Origin: Nipponacmea schrenckii
Lineage: Eukaryota; Mollusca; Gastropoda; Lottiidae
DNA: 64,000 nt
Assembly: GCA_030562195.1 (NCBI GenBank)
Contig: CM060199.1
Location: forward strand, 19,178,338 to 19,242,337
Reading direction: 5' to 3'
Every line of letters starts with the position of its first letter. Position 1 is the first letter of the stretch. A model generated the notes under the pieces. It did no database searches and was not told the DNA's origin. It saw nothing but the letters and a program-made list of their open reading frames with translations. Positions 1-11,109 of this stretch are shown piece after piece. The position numbers and the translations under genes were made by a program.

Positions 1-3000
1 GATAGCAGTATTTCATCAATAGCCTTGATAGCAGTATTTAATCAATAGCCTAGATAGCAGTATTTAATCAATAGCCTCGATAGCAGTATTTCATCAATAG
101 CCTTGATAGCAGTATTTAATCAATAGCCTAGATAGCAGTATTTCATCAATAGCCTAGATAGCAGTATTTCATCAATAGTCTACATAGTAGTATTTCATCA
201 ATAGCCTTGATAGAAGTATTTAATCAATAGCCTAGATAGCAGTATTTAATCAATAGCCTAGATAGCAGTATTTCATCAATAGCCCACATAGTAGTATTTG
301 ATCAATCTCCTAGATAGCAGTATTTCATCAATAGCCTAGATAACAGTATTTCATCAATAGCCTAGATAGCAGTATTTCATCAATAGCCTTGATAGCAGTA
401 TTTAATCAATAGCCTAGATAGCAGTATTTAATCAATAGCCTAGATAGCAGTATTTCATCAATAGCCTAGATAACAGTATTTCATCAATAGCCTAGATAAC
501 AGTATTTCATCAATAACCTAGATAGTAGTATTTCATCAATAGCCTAGATAGTAGTATTTCATCAATCTCCTAGATAGCAGTATTTCATCAATAGCCTAGA
601 TAGCAGTATTTCATCAATAACCTAGATAGTAGTATTTCATCAATAGCCTTGATAGCAATATTTCATCAATAGTCTAGATAGTAGTATTTCATCAATAGCC
701 TAGATAGTAGTATTTCATCAATAACCCACATAGTAGTATTTCATCAATAGCCTAGATAGCAGTATTTCATAAATAGCCCAGATAGCAGTATTTCACCAAT
801 CTCCTAGATATCAGTATTTCATCAATAGCCAAGATAGCAGTATTTCATCAATAGCCTAGATAGCAGTATTTCATCAATAGCCTAGATAGCAGTATTTCAC
901 TAATAGCCTAGATAGCAGTATTTAATCAATAGCCTAGATAGCAGTATTTAATCAATAGCCTAGATAGCAGTATTTCATCAATAGTCTAGATAGCAGTATT
1001 TCATCAATAGCCTAGATAGCAGTATTTCATCAATAGCCTAGATAGCAGTATTTCATAAATAGCCTACATAGTAGTATTTCATTAATAGCATAGATAGCAG
1101 TATTTCATTAATAGCCTTGATAGCAGTATTTCACCAATAGCCTAGATAGCAGTATTTCATCAATAGCCTAGATAGCAGTATTTCACCAATAGCCTAGATA
1201 ACAGTATTTCATCAATAAACTAGATAGTAGTATTTCATCAATAGCCTAGATAGTAGTATTTCATCAATAGCCCACATAGTAGTATTTCATCAATAGCCTA
1301 GATAGCAGTATTTCATAAATAGCCTAGATAGCAGTATTTCATCAATCTCCTAGATAGCATTATTTCATCAATAGCCTAGATAGCAGTATTTCATCAATAG
1401 TCTAGATAGCAGTATTTCATCAATAGCCTAGATAGCAGTATGTCACTAATAGCCTAGATAGCAGTATTTAATCAATAGCCTAGATAGCAGTATTTCATCA
1501 ATAGTCTAGATAGCAGTATTTCATCAATAGCCTAGATAGCAGTATTTCATCAATAGCCCAGATAGCAGTATTTCATAAATAGCCTAATAGTAGTATTTCA
1601 TCAATAGCATAGATAGAGTATTTCATTAATATCCTTGATAGCAGTATTTCACCAATAGCCTAGATAGCAGTATTTCATCAATATCCTATATAGCAGTATT
1701 TCACCAATAGCCTAGATAACAGTATTTCATCAATAACCTAGATAGTAGTATTTCATCAATAGCCTAGATAGTAGTATTTCATCAATAGCCCAATAGTAGT
1801 ATTTCATCAATAGCCTAGATAGCAGTATTTCATAAATAGCCTAGATAGCAGTATTTCATCAATCTCCTAGATAGCAGTATTTCATCAATAGCCTAGATAA
1901 CAGTATTTCATCAATAGCCTAGATAGCAGTATTTAACAATAGCCTAGATAGCAGTATTTCATCAATAGCTAGATAGCAGTATTTATCAATAGCCTAGATA
2001 GCAGATTTCATCAATAGCCAGATAGCAGTATTTCATAAATAGCCTAATAGAGTATTTCATCAATAGCCTGATAGCAGTATTTCATAATAGCCTATAGAGT
2101 ATTTCATAATAGCCTAGATAGAGTATTTCATAATACCTGATAGAGTATTTCACAATAGCCTGATAGCAGTATTTCATCAATAGCCTAGATAGCAGTATTT
2201 CACCAATAGCCTAGATAACAGTATTTCATCAATAAACTAGATAGTAGTATTTCATCAATAGCCTAGATAGTAGTATTTCATCAATAGCCCACATAGTAGT
2301 ATTTCATCAATAGCCTAGATAGCAGTATTTCATAAATAGCCTAGATAGCAGTATTTCATCAATCTCCTAGATAGCATTATTTCATCAATAGCCTAGATAG
2401 CAGTATTTCATCAATAGTCTAGATAGCAGTATTTCATCAATAGCCTAGATAGCAGTATGTCACTAATAGCCTAGATAGCAGTATTTAATCAATAGCCTAG
2501 ATAGCAGTATTTCATCAATAGTCTAGATAGCAGTATTTCATCAATAGCCTAGATAGCAGTATTTCATCAATAGCCCAGATAGCAGTATTTCATAAATAGC
2601 CTACATAGTAGTATTTCATCAATAGCATAGATAGTAGTATTTCATTAATATCCTTGATAGCAGTATTTCACCAATAGCCTAGATAGCAGTATTTCATCAA
2701 TATCCTATATAGCAGTATTTCACCAATAGCCTAGATAACAGTATTTCATCAATAACCTAGATAGTAGTATTTCATCAATAGCCTAGATAGTAGTATTTCA
2801 TCAATAGCCCATATAGTAGTATTTCATCAATAGCCTAGATAGCAGTATTTCATAAATAGCCTAGATAGCAGTATTTCATCAATCTCCTAGATAGCAGTAT
2901 TTCATCAATAGCCTAGATAACAGTATTTCATCAATAGCCTAGATAGCAGTATTTAATCAATAGCCTAGATAGCAGTATTTCATCAATAGTCTAGATAGCA

Positions 3001-3365
3001 GTATTTCATCAATAGCCTAGATAGCAGCATTTCATCAATAGCCCAGATAGCAGTATTTCATAAATAGCCTACATAGTAGTATTTCATCAATAGCCTTGAT
3101 AGCAGTATTTCATCAATAGCCTTGATAGCAGTATTTCATCAATAGCCTAGATAGTAGTATTTCATCAATAACCTAGATAGTAGTATTTCATCAATAGCCT
3201 AGATAGCAGTATTTCATCAATAGCCTAGATAGCAGTATTTCATCAATAGCCTAGATAGTAGTATTTCATCAATAGCCTAGATAGCAGTATTTCATCAATA
3301 GCCTAGATAGCAGTATTTCATCAATAGCCTAGATAGCAGAATTTCATCAATAGCCTAGATGTATT
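1..3365. repeat. 26-bp minisatellite array, about 130 copies
   Basis: A tandem array with the consensus unit gatagcagtatttcat followed by caatagccta (26 bp). It runs from the left edge to about 3365, so the true array is longer. Common unit variants are 'ctcc' for 'gcct' near the end, 'taatca' or 'cataaa' for 'catcaa', and 'agtag' for 'agcag'. The order of variants repeats at long range: the run beginning with the aaactagatag variant near 1201 recurs near 2218. The unit length is not a multiple of three and frames contain stops, so nothing is coded. If the AMPK beta gene continues leftward, this array sits in one of its introns. Confidence 0.97.
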
Positions 3366-4013
3366 TTCAGCCAGATTATGACAAGTTTAATAATAGAAGT
3401 TCTTACGAAACAATTAAAAAAAACACTGGCCTTTACAACTAAGGGTGTCAAGTTTACCAATTTCACTAAACGTTTAAACATTCCTTATTAAACAGTGGTG
3501 TTTAACCGTTAACATTTTTTACAAATAAGAACAGATGCCGGAGGTGAAATGGAGTACTAAATGAAGGCCACTTGCTTGGCTGCTTACTGTTGGGTGGATA
3601 TTAAAACTGATTTATAATATATATATATCTAGTTAGCAGTAGTAGAATCTATACAATAATTCATAAATTGGGCTAATCTACCAAAATTCAAGCAAAGAAA
3701 ATTCTCGAATGTGATGACCAAAATAGAATGTAAACAAACATTGTAGATTTGCTTATCCACACAGATGTTGATGTCTAAAAATGTGAGTTTGTTTTTCTTA
3801 TAATAAGCCAATAACCATTTGTGTGTGAACTAAATTTTAATATATTATGTTAAGTACTTCTCCTCTTGGACCTTTTTTGATACGATCTTGGAAAATTTTT
3901 TTTATAAAAGAATAAATTGTGTATATAAAATATGCTTTTACAATCGGGTCTATATAAAATGGAAGGAGGGACAACCGAAGAACATATGTAGGGTTAAATG
4001 AAAGCAACCCTAC
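3366..4013. other. Unique AT-rich sequence, probable AMPK beta intron
   Basis: Between the minisatellite and the third recognised AMPK beta exon I see no further coding match, RNA gene or clear repeat. The donor at 4014/4013 requires a downstream exon at lower coordinates. None of the conserved C-terminal AMPK beta blocks is visible here, so this is best read as intron. Confidence 0.6.
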
Positions 4014-4107
4014 CTCATTAGGATCTTTAACCCAATTACCATCTATAAAAAATTTATATTCATGTTCACCTTCTGGTAAATCTACTATGGTGTAAAAATC
4101 ATTTTGA
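4014..4107 (-). CDS. AMPK beta exon 3 (end of CBM48)
   Basis: The acceptor tttatattttcag precedes TCAAAATG; the donor is AATGAG|GTAGGG. It encodes QNDFYTIVDLPEGEHEYKFF followed by IDGNWVKDPNE, a near-perfect family block. It ends in phase 0. The matching next exon, which should open the alpha/gamma-binding domain, is not found in the window. Confidence 0.93.
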
Positions 4108-7100
4108 CTGAAAATATAAACCAAGAAAACTTAGAGATGCATCTTATGAAGGTGATTTTTGAAGCAAATTATCATTCAGAAGTTAAATAAAGAGTGAATT
4201 TTTAGAAACCAAAACTTTTGCAGAGAACCCTTGTCATCATCAGGTGTATTAAACTTTTATCAAAGGATTAAGATTTGAAAGAAAGGCAACACAGCTGTCT
4301 AAAAAGACTAAGTTTAAAGAGAATACTCAAAGAGAAAGATAAATTGTATTAAAAAAAGATGCTTCAACATGTCTAATATAGGCTGCAACACTATCTGACA
4401 ATTGCGGTTATCTGTAGCCAAATTCTTTGTAAAACACTTTTTGAAGGATTGAAAAGAGGTCCTCAAGCCAATGTGTGCATAAGTACATTTATTAATTTCA
4501 TAACAAAAGGCAGATCAAAAATATCTGTTTCGTGTTTTTTTCTGTCTCGACACTGAAAAGAGTTAATCAAAGAAAGATAAAAAAGATTCTAGAATGCATT
4601 TTAATCAGATTGTTGCAAGTATTCAACAATTTTCAGAGTAATTGAACAATACCTACTCACCTTTTCACTAAGGGTATTTTTGCTTTCCAATTGTTAAAAC
4701 TTCCACCAATATAAACGTCTTTTCCACCCCCTTCCCATTTAAATACAGTGGGCAGTAATCTAGGACCATGACTATATGATGGGGTGATAGTACTGGCACC
4801 TGGTGTGATGGTACTAGCTCGAGCTCTCTGAAACACACAAGAAATTCAACTAAAAAAACCTTTTCTGTTTTCTCACTATCCTGACCCATTAGTCCTTATG
4901 CCATGAAGTAGACAGTCAAGAATATTAGCTAGCATCCAAGAATAGGCCTACACATTTTAGGATCATTGACATGAACATGATCGCAGTATATTGTCCCCAT
5001 GTGGTTGTCATTTTGCCACAAAGGAAAAAAAACTTGAACGAACCATTTCAAAAGTTTTGTTTCAGACCCTGATCACACTTCCAATTAATTTTGTTAAAAA
5101 ATCTTTACTTTTTAAGCAAAATACAGCAGCCGTATGTTGCTTGCGAGTTGAATTTCATGTACAAGCATGAACCTTATTTCTAATATATTATTGTAGAGCA
5201 AAAGTTCTTTTATGCCCTTAAGTAATTTTTTATCCCCAATGAAAGATTTTATGACACTACAAGGTATAAAAGGTGACACTTATTCTATTCAAAATCTTTA
5301 TTATGAGTTATTTTTAGTCACTTGACCATAGGCAAGTATAGAATTTTGAGAATTGTAATTTTTTATTATGATTCTATTTTGATATTTCAAATCCGGTATA
5401 AAGTGGATTTTACACTACACTATTGAATAACATCATGTTATGATTGTTGACATTAAATACACTACAGATCAAATTACTAAAAGATAGGTCAAATGTTGAC
5501 AAAACAAATAAATTTAATTGTCAAAAACATGTTTTGATCATATCAGTGACCTTTAAATATGTCCAATGATAATGTCTCCTTATTAAATGTACACAATTAC
5601 CTGAAGTTTTGGGGTGGGGGGCCTTAAATACTTGCTAAAATACATTAAGTTGACATTTTAATAATTAAAGCTCAAGGAAGAAATAAAACAAAATAAGATT
5701 TTTTGGGTGTCAAAGGCTTAACATTATTTAGAATAAATCTTCTCTTTATATGATGTCAGTTTCTAAATTTTATTTAATATTTCAGAAAAATTTTTGCTTA
5801 AAACTCAACAACGTTTCTTCAATAAGCTTTTTCATAGAAAGTTGTTTCGAAGGTTATATTTTCTATTGAGTTTAACAATAGAGTTAACTTTCATTTCATT
5901 ACACAAACAATAATATTAAATTTTACTAGCCTACCTGATGCATTTAAAAAAAGTCCTAGGATTTGACAAAACCGAATATAAAGAACTGATGAAATTTATG
6001 ATTTTCAAGCCACAGTAAAACTTAAGCTACTACAATATCCTTCAAATGAAAGTTAACTCTAATCTGAACTTAAAACAAATGGCACTATAAGCGTGAAAGT
6101 GAAGTTTGTTAAGTTGTAAATAGAATTTATTTTTTACTAACTTAAATATGTTTAAACAAAACAGAAGACACTTGTGTAAGGTTTAAGATTAAAGGGACAA
6201 GAAAAGTAAAGTACAGTGTCCTTTGAGCTTTTAGCTTCAATAGGCCTACAAATCTACATAAATTTGTTTCCATTGAACCTTGCAAAGTGAATAGGTTTAT
6301 TTCAGTTTTCAATTTAGATTTGGTACATTTTACAAACATGTCTCAAAACGTTACCAAATCCCCTCCAGAACAGAAATGACAAGATGGCTACTTTAAAGTT
6401 AGAAATTTTTCTCGTTTGTTTTTCAACTATCAACACTGCAGAATGCAATTTCTATTAAAAAAAATAAAATATGTTTTGGATATCATATAAGCTTATATAA
6501 TATCGCATGCTAAGTTTTTGAAAAATCCAATACATCTCCTAGTAGGAGAAATGAAAATATACATAATACTTTCTTTCATAAAACTTGTTAATGACAGGAA
6601 ACGCAATGTGCATCAATTATATTTATCTTAGGTTTCTTCAATATCTAAAAGCTGACAACATTTAAAGCATGAAAAGAGATATGTTAAAGAATAATTCTTT
6701 TCCCAAACAATTGCCACTTTAAAGTTACATTGTCTTTTTATTATCCAAGGTGATCTTGAAATATACTAATCTTGAAAATAAAGTTATCAACCTGAGAAAC
6801 ATGTCATTTCTTCTAGCTTTTGACTTTAATGTACATTTAAAAACCTATTTTACAAGTGAAAACCTTTAAATTGTATCATTATCAATTTTAGTACAGACTG
6901 ATTAAAAAATTCTTTTCTCTTAGAATTTTCAATACTGGTACTGTATTCATAAAATTCATATTCAAAGTTGGATTGTCTTATTTAGAGTCATATCTAGCTT
7001 ACTTACTAATTCTTTTTGTATTAATGCATTAATTGAAAATAAGTTTTCTATGGAATGTCTGAGCGAAAACCAGAAAAAAGGGATGCAGGCACTTTAAGAT

Positions 7101-8129
7101 AGCAAAGACATTTATTTGTACCAAAATGGAAGCAGTAAATTATTTTCTTACAAATCTGTATCTGCTCTTATGCCAGAACCAGTTTGTGTGCTCGTTATCG
7201 GTCCTTGGCAAAAACTTACATGGTCAGCCATTTTTTTAATAATATGGCCTTGGCCTTGACCTTGTAGACTCGATTATGCCTGAATAAAACTGTAACTAAA
7301 GTTACGTCTGGTCAATGAAACATTTTCCCGCAATCGTTTTTCACAAAGAATGTAATTGGTAGAAGAGTAAACTCTCGACCAATCAAAATTAATGACAAGA
7401 ATCTGTGATTGTATATGCAAGCATTGCCTTCGGAACATGGCCTATCATAGGCCTGAGACAGTTTTCTATTTGCGGTGTGTATTAAAAGAAGATTTTGTAA
7501 AAATGGCTAATTTAGCAGGTTGAACTGTAAATAGGTATTGAATACCAATCACCCAGTGACATGTCAACGCGGTGACACAATTTTATTGGTTACCGGGTAA
7601 CTCACCAATTTACTTGTCGCCGGGTTGACATCTCATCAAGTTGATCCTTTACCATTGTCAGTTGCAAGAGGTAAATTTTTCCATTAAGCAACCTCAAACT
7701 AGTACTAGCTCTACTCAACTACTGTTATTATATTAAAATATTTGTGCAATGATCAAAAATTAAAACATGTGCACATATTAAGTCTTGAGATTTTTAAAAA
7801 GAGATAGAGGACCATTTTCAGTCCAAATTATTGACTTTTTCGGTTAAAATTTCTATGAGATGGATTTCTTTTCAATTTATCAATCAATGCAAAGACATCC
7901 TAAGACTAACAGTACTGTAGGCCTATTATTTTAGGGCTGATATATTAATTCATTTTAAAATAAGGCAATAAGCAGTAGGTGCAGTAAATACCTTGTATGT
8001 GCGAGGATTATAGGTTTCTCCATCATCAACCATCATGGAAGAATCTGTTTGACCAGCTCTTGCTACTAGAGACGGCGCTGTATCATCACCCGAGGTATGA
8101 CGGTTTTTAGCTGAACTGCTATTTCCCAT
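4014..8129 (-). CDS. AMP-activated protein kinase beta subunit, 5' part (gene overview)
   Basis: The regulatory and scaffold subunit of AMPK, which holds the catalytic alpha and nucleotide-sensing gamma subunits and binds glycogen. Three coding exons (8129-7992, 4827-4661, 4107-4014) join in phase to give 133 residues. The start is MGNSSS, with Gly2 available for N-myristoylation as in the family. A CBM48 carbohydrate-binding module follows: FKWEGGGKDVY, then GGSFNNW, then EHEYKFFIDGNW. The Trp, Lys and Trp residues used for glycogen contact in mammalian beta1 are present. The mammalian Ser108 site is conserved as LVKSQNDF, with its Ser codon split by an intron. The C-terminal alpha- and gamma-binding domain is absent from the window, so the gene is truncated by the left edge. 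Whether it is equivalent to vertebrate beta1 or beta2 cannot be said; invertebrates usually have one. Confidence 0.93.
4661..4827 (-). CDS. AMPK beta exon 2 (start of CBM48)
   Basis: The acceptor ttgtgtgtttcag precedes AGAGCTCGA; the donor is AAAAG|GTGAGT. The exon has 55 codons plus two bases. It begins with a Thr/Ser/Pro-rich stretch with a doubled STITP motif, then enters the glycogen-binding module (TVFKWEGGGKDVY, GGSFNNW). The end phase (AG|T) regenerates the conserved Ser of LVKSQ with exon 3. Confidence 0.93.
4828..7991 (-). other. AMPK beta intron 1
   Basis: About 3.2 kb of AT-rich sequence. It contains an imperfect hairpin at 7554-7635 (listed separately). I see no other gene, RNA or clear tandem array. 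Confidence 0.8.
7554..7635. repeat. Imperfect inverted repeat or small hairpin element
   Basis: The left arm, tgacatgtcaacgcggtgac, pairs imperfectly with the right arm, ttgtcgccgggttgacatct. An inner pair, ttggttacc against gtaactcaccaa, surrounds a short centre. The GC content is clearly higher than in the surrounding intron. A small fold-back (MITE-like) element is plausible; no target-site duplication was established. Confidence 0.5.
7992..8129 (-). CDS. AMPK beta coding exon 1
   Basis: The start codon is chosen because MGNSSS is the conserved myristoylated N terminus of AMPK beta; the frame runs 18 codons further upstream without family resemblance. There are 46 codons, ending ..NPRTYK at AAG|GTATTT (phase 0). 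The middle is a low-complexity polar linker containing GDDTAPS and MMVDDGETY. A 5' untranslated part probably extends above 8129, but no transcription start could be fixed. Confidence 0.9.
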
Positions 8130-9166
8130 CTTGAATTTTAACCTGTTTTTGAGATTGACCTTCAGCGGGTAATTTAATGTCAATCAAAAATAACTTAGAT
8201 CTAGAATAATTAATAAATTATTTTCAAGATATTTGAAATAACTACAGGTAGGCTTTGATCAAACACCAACAATACTAAATAATAACTTAATAGGGATTGC
8301 AGGCTAATATCCTAATCTTCCAAAGCACTAGAAGCCTACTTATGTTTATCTCATTAAAATAAAAGCAGTTAAAACCAAATTGGACTGTTGATGTTATGTA
8401 TTTTACTTCGCCCTGATAAACTAACGAAAACAACACGAACTGGTGACAAACACTAACTCTCGAACACAATTAATTTATCCTATTTGACCTTTAATTATGT
8501 CGTCATTTATTCATTTGCATTAGCCGTCGGAATATATAGGAAACAAACAACAAAGTAAGTTGATCATGATTTCAAATATATGGTTAATAAATCCAAATTA
8601 TTGAAAAATGTTGAACCAAAACAGCATGATTTATAAACAAATATGGAGGATCATGTGTTATCAACCCGCAATGTATGCTGGGAAATAGAAAGCAGACGGC
8701 TTGCGGTGTGTAGCCTAATCACACTGACTCTTGCCGAATCACAACCTTGATTCAAACAAGAAAAAATTGATTATTGGAAAAACTACACCGGGGTGGTATC
8801 CACTCTTGCAAAAAAGTAGGTTAATACATTATCTTCAATTTCTTGCCCCATTCCCTTGTTGACTAGTTCTTGTTGAGGGGATTATTACACGGCAAATTTT
8901 GACAAATCTTTCGTTTTCTCTTGTCTTACTGGCCAATTAATTTACAAATTTTTCAATTAGTGTACCCATTGGCCACAAGAATAGCAAAATAGCGCTATTG
9001 CCCACAGCTCGTTTCCGGTTGACCTCAATGACATCATTTTGCATTTAACAAATACAAGTCACGCAGTTTGAATAGCAGACAGCAACAGGTAGTTTGTGGC
9101 ATGTTGCCTTCTTAGAGAATAATCGAATGTGAAATTCGAAAAAAAAAAAAAAAAACATTTCGAAAA

Positions 9167-9240
9167 TAAAGCAGTGTTCGATGAACGCACTGCAAAAAGA
9201 CATTCCGAAAACAAAGCAGTGCGTTCGATGAACGCACTGC
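9167..9240. repeat. Duplicated short hairpin with gcagtgcgttc arms
   Basis: At about 9216-9240 the arms gcagtgcgttc and gaacgcactgc flank a 3-base loop (gat), giving a perfect 11-bp stem. An adjacent copy at about 9170-9192 has a slightly damaged left arm (gcagtgttc). Both copies are followed by A-rich runs. They lie about 0.35 kb upstream of the first small ORF. Confidence 0.7.
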
Positions 9241-9355
9241 AAAAAAAATAAAATAATCCGAACGATTACAATACCCCTTCGCCAAAGTCGAAATACGTAA
9301 TTATCCTTGTTAATTATGTATATACATGTATGTATGTAAGCTTATATATAAGAGA

Positions 9356-9450
9356 GGAAACCACTGGGGGGGGGGGGGAAATCACTAGGGTGGAACTTGA
9401 AAAAGGGGGAAACCACTGTGGGTGGAACTGTAAAAGGGAGGAAACCACTG
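9356..9450. repeat. G-rich triplicate of a gaaaccactg motif
   Basis: Three tandem degenerate copies of about 40 bp, each with 'ggaaaccactg' or 'gaaatcactag' and a 'ggtggaactg' or 'ggtggaacttg' segment, with a run of about 12 G in the first. Such G-runs are prone to sequencing length error. Confidence 0.65.
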
Positions 9451-9573
9451 CATTCCGATGTTTCGGACTAGGCTTATCCAAAACAATATTAATGGTTACA
9501 TTCAGTGGTTACGTTCTTTATCTGTATCGATCTTCCAGTCTTAAAATACAGTCGTGACATTCACAGCTTAAGA

Positions 9574-9756
9574 ATGGCCCTCAGAAATGTGCTCTTTCGA
9601 ATGGGTTGGATTGATCACCCTGTAGCAATGGTCTCTGGTGTTATCACAATTGCAACAACTGTATTGTGTAGTTTAATTACGTTAGAAAATCGTCCAAGAA
9701 TAGAAACGAAACTGAAACAGGGCTATAAAGTCATACGTGAGGATCCCCAACAATAA
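9574..9756 (+). CDS. 60-residue membrane protein, NDUFA3-like (complex I accessory subunit candidate)
   Basis: The start at 9574 has a strong context (A at -3, G at +4) and the 60-codon ORF ends at TAA. The protein has a short amphipathic N terminus (MALRNVLFRMGWIDHPV), one hydrophobic span (MVSGVITIATTVLCSLIT) and a basic then polar tail (GYKVIREDPQQ). The pattern W-x-D-x-P-V-x-x-V-S-x-V before the membrane span, and a tail of the form Y-x-V-x-R-E/D-D, resemble human NDUFA3, a single-span complex I subunit of the inner mitochondrial membrane. The resemblance is by eye and short, so the identity is tentative. A donor-like CAG|GTTAGC lies 19 bases after the stop, which places the whole ORF in exon 1 of the SMIM12 transcript. 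Another single-span mitochondrial protein remains possible. Confidence 0.6.
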   Translation: MALRNVLFRMGWIDHPVAMVSGVITIATTVLCSLITLENRPRIETKLKQGYKVIREDPQQ

Positions 9757-9775
9757 TCAATTGTTGTAGACTCAG

Positions 9776-10709
9776 GTTAGCATACTATTAGTATGATTTT
9801 AATCAACAAATGCATATATCATATATAGTGGGTGGCGATATATGTAGCCTAATACTTGGTTGTTAAGAAAGCCTGTTACAGTGTGAAGGCGCTTTTCTTG
9901 TTATCAAAACTTTACGTTAACCTAAAATGACCAATTAAATAACATGTGTAGTTAGATTTAAAACAACTTTAAAAAGATTGGGCACTGATTTAGTCTAGTT
10001 ACGCACCTCCCTATCCCCTTCTTACTATCAGTTTACTTGCTTATCATTCAATCTTGGGTCATTTCGATAAAAAATCGGCACTTTTTCACAGCGATGCAAC
10101 AAGTGTAGTCTAGCTACAATCATTTTTGTTTGAGTTTACAAAATTGTCATGGCTTTTTGCCGTTTGACCCTTAAAGATTGTATATAATGAGGATTCAATA
10201 TTCTCTTTCTTACGAAAGAAAACAGAAAAACTTACACCACGATACCGGTACTCTAATGACAAATTGAGTCTACTTCCTATCCTGTTCATTTCCAAAGTGA
10301 AAAATCAATGCTAAAGGCTTAAAATATGGTTTGTTAATTAAGTTAAAAAAAAGGTATAATTACTGTAAGCTAAGAGAAGCCTAATTTATGTATTGATGTC
10401 CGCACAATAAATCATGTAACCAAAAAGCACATGGATTAATTATTTCCCTTTCTATGTCTTAAGACAAGTAAAAGACATTTATGTTAAAGATAAAGGTCAT
10501 ATTAGTTAAGATTTTTGTTAAATTGACCCAGGTGTGATTGGGTATGAATAATCAATGTCAAGATGATTGGTTAAAGACCAGCTGGTAGGAAGAATCCTAA
10601 ACTGTGAACCAGGGTTGTTATCCTTAAAAAATATAGTTGTTCCATTTCTTTTTTTCATTAGGATTGTAATTTTTTTACAAAAATGATTGAATTTTCTTTT
10701 ACATTGCAG
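9776..10709 (+). other. Intron joining the 60-aa ORF exon to the SMIM12 exon
   Basis: Predicted from CAG|GTTAGC at 9775/9776 and the acceptor tttacattgcag at 10709. The acceptor is strong; the donor is acceptable but not ideal. A SINE-like dispersed copy lies near its 3' end (10530-10660). Confidence 0.6.
10530..10660. repeat. SINE-like dispersed repeat, copy 1
   Basis: Shares with 11815-11980 the ordered blocks 'gggta.g.ataat', 'atcaatg.caag', 'gaccagctggtag', 'aagg/aatcc' and the tail 'gttatcctt' with A-run and 'tatagtt'. Two diverged copies 1.3 kb apart indicate a dispersed family. No intact polymerase III promoter was identified. Confidence 0.6.
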
Positions 10710-10798
10710 GTTGATCTACCCCATAGTTTAAGAAGAAATTAATAATTTTGTTATTTGCGAAAAATTTTGTTTTTAAAGTTTATTAGAAAATCAAAAGA

Positions 10799-11062
10799 AT
10801 GTGGCCCATTATAATGGCATTTGCCAGGACATATGCAGTGTACATAGCATGGCCTGTTGCTGCTATTGTAGGTTTAGCTGGCTATCAATTTGAAGGTTTT
10901 GTACGTAAAGATAAGAATACACCATATAAAGTCAAAAGTATACAAGAAGAAAGAGATGAAAGAATATTAAAAGATTTCTCAAGTACAGATTGTACTGAAG
11001 TTGATAGTTTAAAAGAAAAAAGATTCGTTCCCAAGACAATATTAGGAAGAAATGACAGCTAA
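10799..11062 (+). CDS. SMIM12: Small integral membrane protein 12 (SMIM12)
   Basis: An 87-residue protein matching the SMIM12 family along its length (human about 92). It begins MWPI, then has one membrane span (YIAWPVAAIVGLAGYQ), FEGFVR, a charged segment with QEERDERILKDF, and the conserved tail KEKRFVPKTILGRN. Its molecular role is not established. The coding part lies in one exon opened by the acceptor at 10709/10710. No ATG occurs between that acceptor and this start. AATAAA follows 42 bases after the stop. In a transcript starting upstream of 9574 this would be the second ORF of a bicistronic mRNA. Confidence 0.95.
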   Translation: MWPIIMAFARTYAVYIAWPVAAIVGLAGYQFEGFVRKDKNTPYKVKSIQEERDERILKDFSSTDCTEVDSLKEKRFVPKTILGRNDS

Positions 11063-11103
11063 CTAGCAGATTACTAATACATGTATCTGAAAATGTGGCC
11101 ATT

Positions 11104-11109
11104 AATAAA
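11104..11109 (+). terminator. Polyadenylation signal of the SMIM12 transcript
   Basis: A canonical AATAAA hexamer just downstream of the SMIM12 stop codon. It implies a very short 3' UTR, in keeping with the compactness of this unit. Confidence 0.7.

Larger units (their letters stand above)
8130..9573. promoter_or_regulatory. Divergent intergenic region between AMPK beta and the two-ORF unit
   Basis: About 1.4 kb separates the minus-strand AMPK beta start from the plus-strand ORF at 9574, so both promoters should lie here. It contains poly-A tracts, two related hairpins at 9167-9240, and a G-run with three copies of a gaaaccactg motif at 9356-9450. No TATA box or start site could be assigned with confidence. 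Confidence 0.4.

Noticed and set aside
1..3365. CRISPR-like array
   Set aside because: Units are contiguous with no unique spacers, and the context is an animal nuclear genome.
4668..4889. 73-residue minus-strand ORF beginning MGQDSEKTEK
   Set aside because: It is a different frame over AMPK beta exon 2; the real frame gives the conserved CBM48 sequence with proper splice sites.
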